A stretch of DNA of 64,000 bases from Lunularia cruciata (Eukaryota; Streptophyta; Marchantiopsida; Lunulariales; Lunulariaceae): contig OX419756.1 in assembly GCA_948567375.1 (NCBI GenBank), forward strand, positions 66,814,552 to 66,878,551, in the 5' to 3' direction. The notes beneath the pieces are model-generated. The model was given only the letters and a program-made list of their open reading frames with translations. It was not told the origin of the DNA and ran no database searches. The number at the start of each line of letters is the position of its first letter. The first letter of the stretch is position 1. The translations under genes and the position numbers were made by a program. Shown in pieces: positions 10,422-22,960 of this stretch.

Positions 10422-13104
10422 CCTCCCGATGCTTTGGAGTGTAAAGACTCAATTACGCCTCCAACTTTGTATGACTCCAAGCATTGCCAAAGTACTTTGT
10501 CTTTGCCCATCTTGAATAGAATGTTGTGTTTGAGCTGATGCGGCCCCATTTTCCTGAGAAAGGCTGCCCTCTACTCCGGATCCAGCCCTTCTAGACAATG
10601 GAGAGTATGTAGATAATGATATTCTGCTGCATACCTTGTACTTTGCATTGCTATTAATTGATATAACTCTTCATCAGGGAACCAATTGTCAATTTCCCAC
10701 TCCTGGTCTTGAATTTCTAACCTGGACAAGAAGTCCACATTCAAATGTGTAGCTCCCTTCCTTACTTGTAAAGTATATGTGAACAACAAGATCCATCTTG
10801 CAATTTGCCCGGACAAATTTGCCTTCTTGACCAAATGTTGCAATGTGTAATAGGCAACATAGAAGACAAACTTGTATCCTAGTAGGTAGTGGCAAAATTT
10901 CTTGCAAGCATACACCATTCTGAGTGCTTCTCTTTTAGTTGTCAAATAGTTCTTTTTAGAAACTGAAAGTTGTCGGCTGGCATAATACACCGGGTAGTCC
11001 TTCTCCTTCTCATCCTTCTAACTTAAGACAATGGCAATGGCCATGGACAAAGTGTCCACATATACATGAAAAGGGACATCCCAATTCAGGGCCCTCATAA
11101 CTGGTGCTTCAACCAATTTCTTCTTCAGCACCTGGAAAGCTTCTTCTTGATTTGCTTCCCACAGGTAGTCTTTGGATTTCTTCAAAAGCTTTGTAAGGGG
11201 TGCTGCAAGCACCACATAGTTGGACACAAAGCGTCTGTAGTATCTAACATGTCCCAAGAAGGCTCTCAGCTCCCGGATGTTCTTTGGGGATTCCAAAGCT
11301 GTGATTACTTTAACCTTCTCAACATTGACTTCAATACCTCGGCTTAACACCCGATGCCCCAAAAGAATTCCCTCCTTCATTGCAAAGAACCATTTCTCCG
11401 GGTGTAATGACAATCCGGCAAAATAACACCTTTCAAAAGTTTGGCAAAGGTAATCCAAATGTACATCTCTTTGCCTAAACACACAAAAATCATCAATGAA
11501 CACTTCCACAAATTTGCGCAAGAAATCCTTGAAGATTGAATTCATCATCCGCTTGAAAGTAGCGGGAGCATTACACAACCCAAATGGCATTTGATTGTAA
11601 GTGAAAGTGCTCCAATTGGTTGTGAATGTAGTTTTATCCTTGTCCTCTTCTCGGATGGATACTTGATTGTACCATGAGAATCCATTGAGAAAACTAGAAC
11701 AAGGGTGACCAACTACTTGGTCTAGAATTGTATCGATAATAGGCAAGGGATGATGATTCTTCCTTGTGACTGCATTCAACTTACGAAAGTCTTGGCACAC
11801 TTGGATCTTCCTTGTTTTCTTCTTTAGGACAATGACAATGGGGGAGACCCATTCACTACTTAAGATAGGGAAGATGATTCGGGCCCCTAAGTACTTGTCG
11901 ATTCATCTTTCACCAAAAGGGAGTACTTTGGGTTTAGGCGTTATTGTTTCTGCCAAACTGGAACTGCACCTTCAACCAAATCAATCCGGTGTTCTCCAAA
12001 TTCTCGTGGAATACCCGGCATTTGATCAATAGACCAGGCAAATGCATCTTGGAATTCTATAAACAGTGCAGTGTATCCTGCCAACTCCCCCAAAGTGACT
12101 GTCTTTGAAATTTTTAAATTTTTCCCTTCAGTTAAAACAACATCTTGACAGTCATCAAGGTTGATGACTCCTTCAATGTGGCTTACTCGGCTTAACCCAA
12201 GGCGAGCTGCCATCAAACCCCCTTCCTCCAAGTCAAGTTCACCCGAGGTGAGGTCATATGGATCTTTGTCTTTGACATCCACCTTGTAGCATTCCAAGTA
12301 ATTGACTTGGACTTTGTCTTTGGATTCGTTTGAGGACAAAGACGACGAGTCTTTGGATTTGTTGTCATCTTCTGATGAACTAGTTTCCCCGTGATGGGGA
12401 ACCTTTGTCCAACTCACAGTCATTAGCTTCTGGCCTTTGGACAAAATGTCCTTGAATCGTAACTTCTGCTGGTGCCAATCCACCACAACTTGCGCATTGT
12501 ACAACCAGGGTCTTTCGATCAACAAAGGGTAACTAGTCTTGGTCACTGGTCACAACAAAATGTAGTTCAACTTGGAGGGCATCCCTCCAATGATCATGGT
12601 AATGTTTGACAGCATGCCCAAGGGCCATCTCCTGGTTTGGTCTGCAAATTTCAAGACTCGGGGTGTTGGCTCAAACATATGATACCCAAGTTGATTTGCA
12701 ATATCTTCGGTCATGACATTCACACCAGAACCCGAATCGATGGGTATCAATATGATCATGCATCTTGCAATCTCCGTGTTGACCTTGGGAGATCCTAGAT
12801 CTTCTTGGTCAATATGATAGATAGCTGGCAGGTCCTTCTTTGACATCAACCTTACTTTCTTAAGGGCCAAATTCAGCTGCTTCTTGTATAGCTTGTTGTC
12901 CTCCCACAATTGCTTAAATGTGACGTTGGCATTTGTGGGTGCCAAATCCGCTACAATATCATATTGGGGTACTCCTCCCAATTTGACCGTCTTTGCCTTC
13001 GGCTTCGGCTTCGGGTTCAAAGTCTCTCCATGTTTGATTTTGACTTTGGGATGTTTCAGAATGGTGACGGGATTGCTAGTGGTCTTGACCCAAGGTTCCT
13101 TGGG
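10422..13104 (-). pseudogene. pol: Element B protease, reverse transcriptase, RNase H and start of integrase
   Basis: Protease with an intact IDSGSG active site (Asp ~12738), then the linker to 11941. RT and the first part of RNase H form one open stretch (11800-11018) with VCQDFRKLN, FGLCNAPATF and the FIDD box. The rest of RNase H is at 10990-10571. Integrase starts at 10549 and stops after SKASGG at 10422, where element A is inserted. In-frame stops separate these blocks (for example TAA before RLNPKYS near 11942). Asp and Glu of RNase H are partly changed (TKREAL, YVAYYTL), so the enzyme is dead in this copy. Confidence 0.88.
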
Positions 13105-15394
13105 TTAGCCCACCTTGGGTTGGATTAGACCCTTTACTTCAGATCGGATGTCCGCCGGAAAAACTGGAGGCTTTGTTTTCGTCTCCTCCTCCAAACTCAT
13201 TTCCCAAGTTCTGAGTATCGCTTCCTTAAGTTCTTTCTGCAAGGCTTTAGCTTTGGCTTTAGCAAGGATCTTTTCCTCCTTGGTAGAAAGAATTGCCTTT
13301 GGGTGCAGTCTCTTTGCCTTTCTAGAAGACAACAAGGTCGTACTCAACTCTTTGGGATCACACTTCTTCTTACTTGCACGTGTCTCAACCTTCAAAATTT
13401 CAGGTCCGGCCATTCTCCTTCCAAGGCCGGACTCCCTTCTTGAGGTAACTCCTCCTCAAGTGTTATACAATTTATAGTGGTATCTCCCTTCGCCTGAAGC
13501 GTTGCACGCTCAGCAGGGGTCTGTACATATTTTACAGGCGGCTTCGGGTTTGGTGGGTGAGGGCATTGGTTGCCCATATGACCCGATCCTTTACAATGGT
13601 TCCGCACAAGGGAACGTACCTGATTTGCCTTCTTGGCTCCGGACAGTTTGGAGACCAATGTCCCATCAAGCCACAATTGTAACATGCCCCGGGTGCAACA
13701 TTCTAAGGTCAATTTTGGTTGCTCATTGGTGGTCTTCATGGAGGAGCATTGGGGTTATACTCCCTTGGTCCGTACCTCGGACCTTGATACAATGTGCTTG
13801 CTTGAGGCTGTACCTCTTGGGTTTGGTACACAGTCTCTTCTTCCTCTTCTTGGTTCCATCCCGGAACCCAATCAATCTACTACACGGGGAATGCATTACG
13901 ACTATTGCATTCCGTGTTTGCATGGCCTGACTTGCCACATGTGGTGCACCATACGTTGAATTTGCCAAATGTTGGGGCCTTCCTTCTGTCCTTTGCCCCA
14001 ATCATCTAGATCTTGAAATCCGAAAACTCCTTGATGAGGGCGTCTAGCTTAGTATCCGCCTTATGTATACTCTTTGCTAGGGGAGTCACTGATTTCTTGC
14101 CCCCACGTCTTTGTACTCATCTTGGCTTTGATTTTGCTTTGGATTCCAAAGAAGAGCTTGAAGACATGAAGGATTCCTCCAAAGAAGTGGATGTATTGCA
14201 AGAAGCTCTTCTTCTGGGCTTCTTGCCTTTCTTCTCCCGGTTTCTTTGATTTCCGGCAGAGTGAGAGTGAGCCGCTTTGTAGCGGGTGACATGTTTGAGT
14301 ACCTTATCAAGGGAAGTTACGTTCCTCTCCCTTGCAAAGATCCGAATCATTGGTGAAAGTCCTCCCAAAAACCAGGTAATGGCTTGAGCATCGGAGTAAC
14401 CCACCACACCCAATTGCTTTGGGACTCGGTTCAAAAGTGCCATGAACCGCTCAGAGTAGTCTCTCAACTTCTCCTTCTTACCTCGGTCTAAATCGTTGAG
14501 TGCTGCAAAGACACTTGTATCATAATCAACTTCCCAGAATTGTTCAAGGAAATTGTTTTGCAAGTCCGCCCAGTCCGCCGGTATGAACCCCTTCTGGGTC
14601 ACATGGGTGTACCAACTCCGAGCTTTCTTTTGGTGCAAAGTTGGGAAAATTTGCAGTCAATCCGCCGAGTCATGCTCCTTATTAGCAAAGGAGATGACTT
14701 CAAATTCTTTGATGAATTCATTGGGGTCTTCACCTTGTTCTATCTCCTTGTACTTTTGATAGGCGTGTTGGGTGACAGGCAATGAAGTCATCATTTGATT
14801 TGATGAGGTTGGTTGGGGTAAATTTGAACTTGACGGAACCAAGAAATTGGCTGGAATTGATGCCGTGTTGACAACCTACGGGTTCCAATTTGTCAAATTC
14901 AAGGTAGGGTCTTCTTTGACAAGTTCTTCTCTGAGGGTGTCAACTTCAACCTGTTTGGAAAAATCAGGCTCAACACCTTCGATGTGTTCTTCAAAATTCC
15001 TTCAGGACAATTGAGGAATCGTTCTAAGATGATGTTGACACTCTTCTTCCGTTAGTGTTTGTGATGTCTTTTCTCAAACAAAGTTCTTTAAAGATGCAAC
15101 TTCCTTTACAGCTCTAAGGGAAGTCGATGTATTGGGCCGTAATGCATATGTCTCGCTGTTTGAGTCTTTCTTCTTCTTGGAAGAGGGGGATGCAAAGTAG
15201 CCTTGCCAACTGCCTTTGTGTTTCTTTTGATCAAGCTCTCACAGGGCTTCTTGCACTTTGTGAAGGAGTTGAAAATCCAACGCCTCTTGTTTGGTTTTGA
15301 AAAAAGTGGCTTGGATCTTTAGACGTTCATCTTCTTCATGATGCAACGCTTGTCTTTGAACTCTCTCTTCCCATTGTTCTCTTGATGTAGACAT
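13105..15394 (-). pseudogene. gag: Element B Gag
   Basis: Aligns along its length with Gag of element A: capsid region at 14842-14117 (WADLQNNFLEQFWEVDYDTS, ITWFLGGLSP) and a basic/serine-rich part. A zinc-knuckle region around 13740-13540 is broken by frame changes. The first part (15394-14850) has several stops. The product would package element RNA; here it is a decayed copy. Confidence 0.8.
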
Positions 15395-15456
15395 TCATAC
15401 TGCTTTGATACCCAATTTTGAATTTGGCTTTGTATTCTTCCACTTCCAAGATTTGT

Positions 15457-15474
15457 GTCGCCGTAGCGGTGCCA
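15457..15474 (-). other. Primer binding site remnant of element B
   Basis: Element-sense TGGCACCGCTACGGCGAC, 7 nt inside the LTR and aligned with the Asp-tRNA site of A with four changes. Confidence 0.7.
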
Positions 15475-15481
15475 AAAATCA

Positions 15482-18400
15482 TGTGACAATCCGGCAAATA
15501 TCACTTTTGCGGTAATTGGGTAAGTAAAGTTTGTTCCCTCAAAAATGTCTAAATACAAAGTCAAACATTAACATGTAGTTCTTCTTGGTTGCGTCTTTAA
15601 TCTCTTAGGTAGAAACCACACTCAGAAGAGAGTAACAAGCACTGACTCGTAGTCTTCTCACAAATTCACAACTCCTTAATCACAACATCTTCAATTCTTT
15701 CCAAACAATCTTGATTGTGATGATTCAGGCTCTTCCAGAAATGGCACTTCACTGCAAAACAACTTTGCCTCAGAATTGTGTTCCACCCCTCCACTGAAGG
15801 CACAACTTCCTCGATTAAAATTGCTTCACATCAACTTTGCGCTACACTCACAAATGCAAAATACTACCAACACTACAATTCCTCTCAAATCTGTCAAGGC
15901 ATTGCTCCGATTGCACTTCACTCAAGATCAAACACACAAAATGAAGATCAAGGCTGCGGAATCCAACATCCAACAAGCACACTAACTTGCACTTTGAATT
16001 TCTCCACGCACTCACAAACACAAGCACAATGTTGATACTTGGAATCAAGCTCAAGCGACGAGCACTACTTCACAGCACTTTGCTTTATCTATTCTCAGAA
16101 ATTATGAGCACTAAACAACATAAGACTGCACATGCCACTCTTACATAGTGAAGCAATCGACAATTATCTTCCTAATGTACCTCTTCCTTACAACTCTACA
16201 AACCTGTAGATCCGAAATGACAATGCACCTCTTCATATCTGCCTCTTCCCATCTCAAAACTATTACTAATGCGATCTGATGTCTACTTCTTCCTTGGCTT
16301 TCAAACCCAAACCCAAAGTAACTTTACTTCCTACTACTCCTTCCTCGGGTTTCACAACTACTAAGTCCTCTACTAAATCTAACATTTCTCTTTCTTGATC
16401 TGAAATTTCACTAGTGGTAATCTTTCTAACTCCTTATCTCCCGACCCACTCTTCTCTAATATATCCAATGGTAACTCCAAAGACATCTACACTCCTACTT
16501 CATCTACTTTGGGTTTTGCTCAAACATCTTTCCAAAGTTTATCTATCACTAATTTCACTACATCTAATCTAATCATGATATTGTCTTGTACTTCCAATAT
16601 CTTCCTATCGACACGAGTTATGAGACTGATCAACAAAGCATTCAAGTTTGTGTCCTTTGCATGTCTCCTCCTCGTCTCCTGCACCAACAACTTCAACTCA
16701 TGCAGCCTCGTCTCTTCAATACGCACACTAGCCTCTATACTCAACATCGTATTCATCCTAATTACAATCTCCTTCAATGGCTCCAATCTCATTTTCCTCT
16801 CTTGTTCCCAATCTACAAGCCAATCTTCTCAGCACATTGCCAATTCTACTTCAAACTTGGCTTTCACATATTCCTTCTCCTTCTCCTTCTCCTTCTATAC
16901 AATCTTCTCCTCTTGATTGCAAAGTAACTCTCTCAACCTCTTTCTTCTCTATATCGCACTGTCAACTCTCATTGCCACAGCTACTTCTTTTCTTCTACAC
17001 TCTCCATCACTCGATCTAGCTCTTGTTCCTTCTTGGCTACTCTTGCTATAGCATGGATAATCTCTAATCTCGAGTCAGCAAACTATTGCTTCAAGATTTC
17101 ATTCTCAGCTATTTGTCTTTCCCTTGCTATGTCACTCTGCTTTATGAGTTCCTCTTGATTCCTTGCTTCTCTCCTCAAGTTCTCAATTACTTGATTTTGT
17201 ACTACTTCCTCTACTCGTAGTACTTCCCTTTCCTCCTCACCTTGGATTATACTCTTCTTCAATTACGAGTTCTCTTCTTCTAATTGGGCTAACACTTACA
17301 ACACAGTCTTTACCCTTGGACACTTTGACTACATCTCCTTCTTCTGGTGTTCCAACTTCACCAACAAGGGACACACAATCTCTTGCAGGTACTCCACTCC
17401 TTCACTTGTGGCTACTTCGACTTGCGGAGTGATGTCCTTCTTTACCTCTTCTTCTCTCGATACTTGCCTTCTTAGTTGCAGTTGTTGTATCAAAATAGAC
17501 ACTTCACTTCCCAAACTTGCATTCTCCTCTTTTCTTACCTTGCTCAGACCCGCTTCACACTTTGCCTTTCTCCTAGAACAAACTCCTCTTTGAATGGTAA
17601 CTTTTCTCTCTTCCTGCTCAGGCACTTCATCTTCTAACTTCATGTTACCTTCCTCCTCTATCTCCATCCTGGCTTCTTCTTCTTTTGTGGGTATCAATGT
17701 CATCTCTCCTCCATCGTCGCCGTCACTACTCGTGTCTCCACTCTACAGTGTGAGCTTGGGTTCTTCTTCTTGTTACGAGTCTTCAGACTTGCACTTGGCT
17801 TCACCCTCCGATTCTTCCTCCAACGATGCAATTACTACCATACCTTTCCTCGAGTTTACCCTTTTGGTCTTCCAAGGTCTTGTTTTCTTGACATCTTCTC
17901 CCTCTCCTTGTCGATTCCTCTTCTTTGACTTTAGAGTACTCACGTCCACCTGCACACTCTTCCCCATCTACGTGTAGTACTCATTGCTGCTCCTGATTTG
18001 AAGAATGTATTGTTGTTCCTCTGTGTTGACCTCCTTTCTTAAGTTGGGATGGAAATGCAACACCATTCTGTTGCGCTCCACCGCATTGAGCAAGTTCAGC
18101 CCCAGATTAAAATGTGCTGCAAATGGCACAATGTAATGTGGAGGTGATTTATCCCGCAAACTCCACACCATCTGTCAAGTTTGCCCATGGATGCACTTTG
18201 CCCAATTAATCGGCTCTCTTGCAAACATCTTATGGAAGAACACCGCTTGGTGCTTCATCATATAAGTTGTTCTCTCCGTCTTCAAGATCACCATGAGAGC
18301 ACTCATGATCCCTCACTTGATAGGATCATTGTAACTCTCTACTTTGTACCCATTATTTGTACGCGTCAAAGAAAATGCATCTCTCACTTCTTGGGTTTCT

Positions 18401-19267
18401 TCTGCTACTTCTCCCTTCCCCAAGAACATGGCACCCTGCTCTGCACCTGCTTCTCTTCCGAGTACTAATCTCCAATCCGACTTCGTCCAACAAGCTGGAT
18501 TACCTCTCTTCCCCTCTTCCTTGGGCCCATTGAGACATTTACTCTTGATTATCTCAGTCATGAATCCTAGAAAGCTCACATTCCAATTCCATGCCAAGAA
18601 TGTGATCGAAGACTTCAATTCTTGCAATCACATCTAACCTCCGAATTGCATGATTTCTCACTACAAATTTGGAGTTCTTCTTCCCTCCTCCCATCTTTCT
18701 TTCTTCCTCACTGGGCTAGGAACTATTCTTCCCACTGTCTCTTGGATTAGCTCTCTCAAATTCTCCTCCACACACCAATGCGTCTTTGACTCTACTTCCC
18801 TTCCCACAATCTCCTATAGGACAACTTCTCAACGGCGGAGGAAAATTGCTTATCATCACTTCGTCTTTAGCCCAATTTTTATAGAGTGACGCCTTCTTTG
18901 TCTCTCTTCAATTTGAGTTTCTACCAAGAAATCATACCTCTTGCATGCTCCTATCATTGTCAAGTGTCCTTCATGTGTATGACCGCCGGTTTTTGAACAG
19001 TCCCTTCTTGAATCTTTCTCCCGAAGGAAAGTTGTTACACTGTCCTCGCCTCAGGTTGAGCACCCCCAATACGACGACTTCTTACTTTGGGTTGTATGCT
19101 GATAGGGCAATTCCGAGTACTTTGCCTTATGACCCGAAGCCACGTTACCTCGGGTTTCATCTTGAAGACTCTTTTCTTTGCCTTCTTTGGCCATACAGGC
19201 ACAATCCGACTTCTCTATACACTTCTCCTTCTTCATTTCAAAAAAAACACAAAATGTAGGTACTACA
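15482..19267 (-). repeat. 5' LTR of element B, 3,786 bp
   Basis: Plus-strand ends TGTGACAATC and GTAGGTACTACA align with the A LTR ends, and the length is within 3 bp of A. Carries the decayed LTR gene (18694-16266). The flank CAATG at 19268 is the likely target duplication. Confidence 0.9.
16266..18694 (-). pseudogene. LTR-encoded protein of element B, decayed
   Basis: Starts MGGGKKNSKF at 18694 and ends VDIRSH at 16266, almost the same length as in A. Recognisable blocks are the N-terminal domain (FLAWNWNVSFLGFM; KNGYKVESYNDP; SPPHYIVPFAAHF), the acidic linker (RKGMVVIASLEEESEGEA, with no stop where A has TGA), and coiled-coil parts (17703-17329, 16792-16520). Many stops and small shifts are present. 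Function unknown. Confidence 0.75.
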
Positions 19268-20880
19268 CAATGTGAGGAACAACTCCAACTGTATGACATC
19301 AAACTTGAGTACAAACTAGGTCGGTTCCATGTCATCCTTGATGCTTTATCACAACAACCTGATTTGAAGTCTCTTCTTCTCATCACAACGGCAATTTCAA
19401 CGGTGTGAGTTGACTCTAAGGTCCAAAACAAGTTTCAGTCAGCTCTACACCATGATCCCTTCTTCCAAATGGTACATGGTCGCCTTATAGCATGTGATAA
19501 GGAGTACAACACCTTCTCCATCAAGGAAGGCCTTTTATTCCATGAGGATCAGATCTATGTTCTAGCTAAAGGTGATCTTTGACTTGTGCACCTTCAAGAA
19601 GCCCATGATTTACCCATTTTTGGTCACATGGGTGTGGACAAGACCTTAGGTACCCTCCAAAGTCAATGGTGGTGGCCCAACATGACACGTAATGTTCAAG
19701 AATCTGTCCGATCGTGTGAGAGTTGCCCATGTAACAAGGCCAACAACCAAAAACCGAGTGGACTTCTTCAACCACTTGCCGTTCCATCCGCTCACTGGGA
19801 GCATGTAAGCTTGGATCTCATCACATCCTTGCCAAAGGCAAAACAAGGACACACCACAATTGTGATGTTTGTGGATAAGCTTAGCAAGCAAATCCACTTG
19901 GCACCAACCTGTGATATCATGGATGCTCCAACTTTAGCGCAAATCTACTTTGACAATGTCTTCAAGCATCATGAGATACCACGTGTACTCATCTCCGACC
20001 GTGATCCTTGATTTACCAAGAAGTTTTGGCAAGCACTCTTCTAGATACTAGGTACCAAACTTGCTTTATCCATGGCCTATCATCCTCAAATTGATGGACA
20101 AACCAAACGTGCAAATCGTACATTGGAGGATATGTTGCGTGCCTTTGTCATGTCCCATACCAATTGGGATGAATGTCTTGGAGCTGCAGAAATTGCCTAC
20201 AACAATTCTAAATAGGAAAGCACCGGATTTTCTCCTTTCTTTCTCAATTTTGGCCAAGATCCACTTGTTCCAGATTCTTTTCTTGCTCCCCCTCCATCTC
20301 AGGTTCCTCATACATCCACATTCTTGACCACTATATCACAATCTCTCCAACAAGCCAAGTCTCACCTCCTTGTTGTTCAGAATCACCAAAAACAATATGT
20401 GGACCACCATCATTGTGATCTCACCTTTGAAGTTGGTGATAAATTCATGCTATCCTCTAGTAACCTCCTTCTCCCACTTGATACCCAATTTTGTAAACTT
20501 GCCCCTAATTGGATAGGACTCTTTGATATCACCCAAATTATCTCTCTTGTTGCTTATTGACTTGCCTTGCCTTGTCACATGCATATCTATCCTATCTTTC
20601 ATGTTTCCAAGTTGAAACCCTTTGTTCCTAGTCCCTCTTCCTTTTCCTCGCAAGTCCAACCTCCTCCTCTTCTTGTCCTTATCAATGATCATGAGGAGTA
20701 CAAAGTTGATCGTATCCTTGTACGTAGCCATATTCAACAAGGCCGTTTGCAACATATGGAGTACAAGGTCCTTTAGAAAGGGTATCCTCTTCATGATGCC
20801 ACATGGGAACCTCTTTCTTACCTCCAAAATGCACAGACGGCTATCTTGGAATTCAAAGCTTCATTGGTGACGAGGATGTC
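19268..20880 (+). pseudogene. pol: Chromovirus C: RNase H end, integrase and chromodomain
   Basis: A second Ty3/gypsy lineage on the plus strand; its gag-RT half lies left of the window because element B inserted here. The block begins with the end of RNase H (KLGRFHVILDALSQQPD). An HHCC module follows (HDLPIFGHMGVDKTL ... CESC, ~19598-19730). The integrase core has Asp in LDLITSLPK (~19815) and Asp in SDRDP (~20000). At the third position QTK replaces the usual QTE (~20100). A C-terminal chromodomain (~20695-20865: YKVDRILVRS, KGYPLHDATWEP) marks the chromovirus branch, which targets insertion through histone marks. Several stops (for example after SDRDP, in AYNNSK, and TAG in the chromodomain) make it a pseudogene. 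Confidence 0.9.
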
Positions 20881-20993
20881 ACCAACTAGCAGTAGTGGAA
20901 TATGTAACAATATGGAGTTTAGCAATGAAATTAGTTGGGCTTACGAAGTAGCACATAAGACAAATTAGCCTAGAATATTTTGGAAGTATCTAG

Positions 20994-21206
20994 GAAGCTT
21001 CTTGGGAAGCTTCCCGGCTAGCTTAGCTTACACCTCAAGTAAGTAGCTTCTAGAAAGAAGCTTCTAGAAGCTTCCAACTAGCTTAGCTTGCACGCCAAGT
21101 ATGCGGCTTCTAGAAGGAAGCTTCTTGAGAAGCTTCCTAATTAACTTGGCTTGCACTCTAAGAAAGCGGCTTGAGGAAGCTTCTTGAGAAGCTTCTCAAG
21201 GGCCTT
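20994..21206 (+). promoter_or_regulatory. Array of heat-shock-element-like repeats in LTR C
   Basis: Three imperfect tandem units of about 60 bp, plus a partial one, each built on AAGCTTCT...AGAAGCTTCC. The middle unit holds GAAGCTTCTAGAAGCTTC at 21057-21074, that is GAA-nn-TTC-nn-GAA-nn-TTC with exact 2-nt spacing, the consensus for heat shock factor binding. TTC-TA-GAA sits just before it (21048-21055). Other units (21108-21136, 21175-21206) have partly correct spacing. The array ends ~10 bp before the TATA box. Confidence 0.65.
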
Positions 21207-21215
21207 GTATGCTAC

Positions 21216-21224
21216 CTATAAATA
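21216..21224 (+). promoter_or_regulatory. TATA box of LTR C
   Basis: CTATAAATA directly downstream of the GAA/TTC array; a start site near 21250 would be expected. Confidence 0.6.
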
Positions 21225-22049
21225 CCAAAGCCAAAGCTCATGCTAGGCATTTGGAGTTTTCCCACATTCAAGTGTCCTAATGTGAGTTTCCATTCTCGTA
21301 TTTCTCTCCTTGGTCTTGGTCTTGGTCTTTTACACTTACCTAGAGTGAAAGGACATAGGAGAGTGCTATATCAGGGTGGAAAGAGGCAAAGTATTAAGTG
21401 TGGAATGAAGATGAATAGAAGGATCCTAAACATCCTATAGGATGTATGGGAAAAGTACCTATGGGCTAAAGTGTATCATTACAAGAGATCCTACAAGAGT
21501 GTTTAATAGCAACGAGATAAGTAGTAATTAAATCTACAGGTGGCACTTTGGCAATGTTAGGTAAAGTGTATATAGTATAGAGAATCTTGGGATAAGTGCC
21601 ATTGGACATTTATTATGGTGGTACATGAAGGAGGTGGTAGCTCCAAGAAGAGTGTTTCTAGGAGAGAATAGAAAACTCTTTTTAGGATTAGGCAGCAGTA
21701 TATAAGTTGGCATGTGCTCTTGGGTATAAGTTCTTCATTTTTTGATTCATTATCTAGTTCCTTCATTTTGGGAGAACCCTAGGCAAAGAGTTGATTCTTG
21801 TAAGCATAGTCAACTGTGCTAAGCAATTATTGGGTCCACGGACTGAAGCTATGGCCAATCATGGTTGTAAAGGCTGAATCATGTGATTGCATGAACCATT
21901 GATACTTGAGCAATCAAGTAATTATCATTAGTGAAGAAAATCCATTGTATCTCATTCTCTATTAAGTTTTGGTCAGTAATGCAAGGCTTATTTTCCAAGT
22001 TGTGAATGTAAAAGTGTGTAAAGTATTGCTCTTTGCTTTGCTCATCACA

Positions 22050-22519
22050 CCATTGTCTAACTTTTAGAGTGCATTATAGCAGTACACATAGCATTATGTT
22101 AGGTGAATTGAGGGTGATTGTATCATGGAAGCCAAGGGGGCCCATAGGTGTGATAGACTTACAAGCCATTTCTAGGGTTAAGTGTCTAATCTCATTCCTT
22201 GGTAGAGCTAAGATCACTATGGGAATCTTGACCACATTTCCTCCACGTAAGGATTGTCTCATCACTTCTTTTTTCTTATAATGTCTCATACCCTCTACTA
22301 CAAGACTAGGTCAATGTGTTGACAATGAGAGAAAATATAGTCATATTCACAAACTACTAATATACCTTGTGTTGATGTGGTGGTTTCAAACCCATGTCAA
22401 GAAAAGTGATTGGCACAAGCTGGCATTCAAGTAGTAGCAACAACAATCATCACCACCAAGGCACAAGAGGACAATTATACAACATTACTATCCTCTAATA
22501 CCTCCATATCTTTTAATGT
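22050..22519. other. Spacer, nothing recognised
   Basis: AT-rich sequence without a recognisable gene or repeat partner in the window. Confidence 0.5.
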
Positions 22520-22960
22520 AGAGATTTTTGGGCACATTCATCACTAGTTTGATGGTCTTCTTCAAGAAGAAGCTTGAGATTACTTGCAGAGGAGAAGACC
22601 TATGAAAATCTCTTGAACAATGTTCACCATGTCTTTTAGACAAAGAGTCTACATCACTTTACAATTCTCTCAAGCTTTGTGTCTTTGTAGATAGGTAGTG
22701 GTAGTAGGAACCCCTATTACAACTAGGATTCTCTCTCCCCACTTACCATATATACCATCAAAGTATATATATCACGTATTTCAATAAAAGATTACTTTGT
22801 TTCTTCCCCGTTGTTTGGCTTGAGCCATAGCTTTACTTTAGCTTTTAACCCTTTTTCTTTTGGCCTTGTGCTCTTTATCTTCTTTTGCACTTCTTGGTGC
22901 TTTATATTCCATTTTTCTATGTGATGTATTATTTAGCCTATTTAGCCTTGGCCTTCTTTT
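22520..22960 (+). repeat. Dispersed repeat, copy 1
   Basis: Collinear with 29225-29690: shared blocks include ACAAAGAGTCTACATCAC against ACAAAGAATCTAAATCAC, CTCTCAAGC, and a pyrimidine-rich end (CTTGGTGCTTTATAT against TTTGGTGCTTTGGTA). No coding potential; possibly a fragment of an unknown LTR. Confidence 0.55.

Larger units (their letters stand above)
10422..19267 (-). mobile_element. Element B: older relative of element A, interrupted by A
   Basis: Same family and strand as A. The internal region is 10422-15481 and the 5' LTR 15482-19267; the 3' part (rest of integrase and 3' LTR) is to the left of the window because A inserted into the integrase HHCC region. Comparing the two copies, many CG dinucleotides in A are TG or CA in B (for instance TTCGTC against TTTGTC), so B is the older and more decayed copy, as the nesting requires. 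Its right flank is chromovirus C. Confidence 0.9.
20903..22049 (+). repeat. 3' LTR of chromovirus C (right end tentative)
   Basis: Starts TGTAACAATA after a purine-rich AGTAGTGGAATA, about 20 nt past the end of the chromodomain frame. A right end at CATCACA (22049) is only a guess from the TG...CA rule; the partner LTR is not in view. The LTR holds a repeat array, a TATA box (21216-21224) and a further TATATAAG (~21699). Confidence 0.55.
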
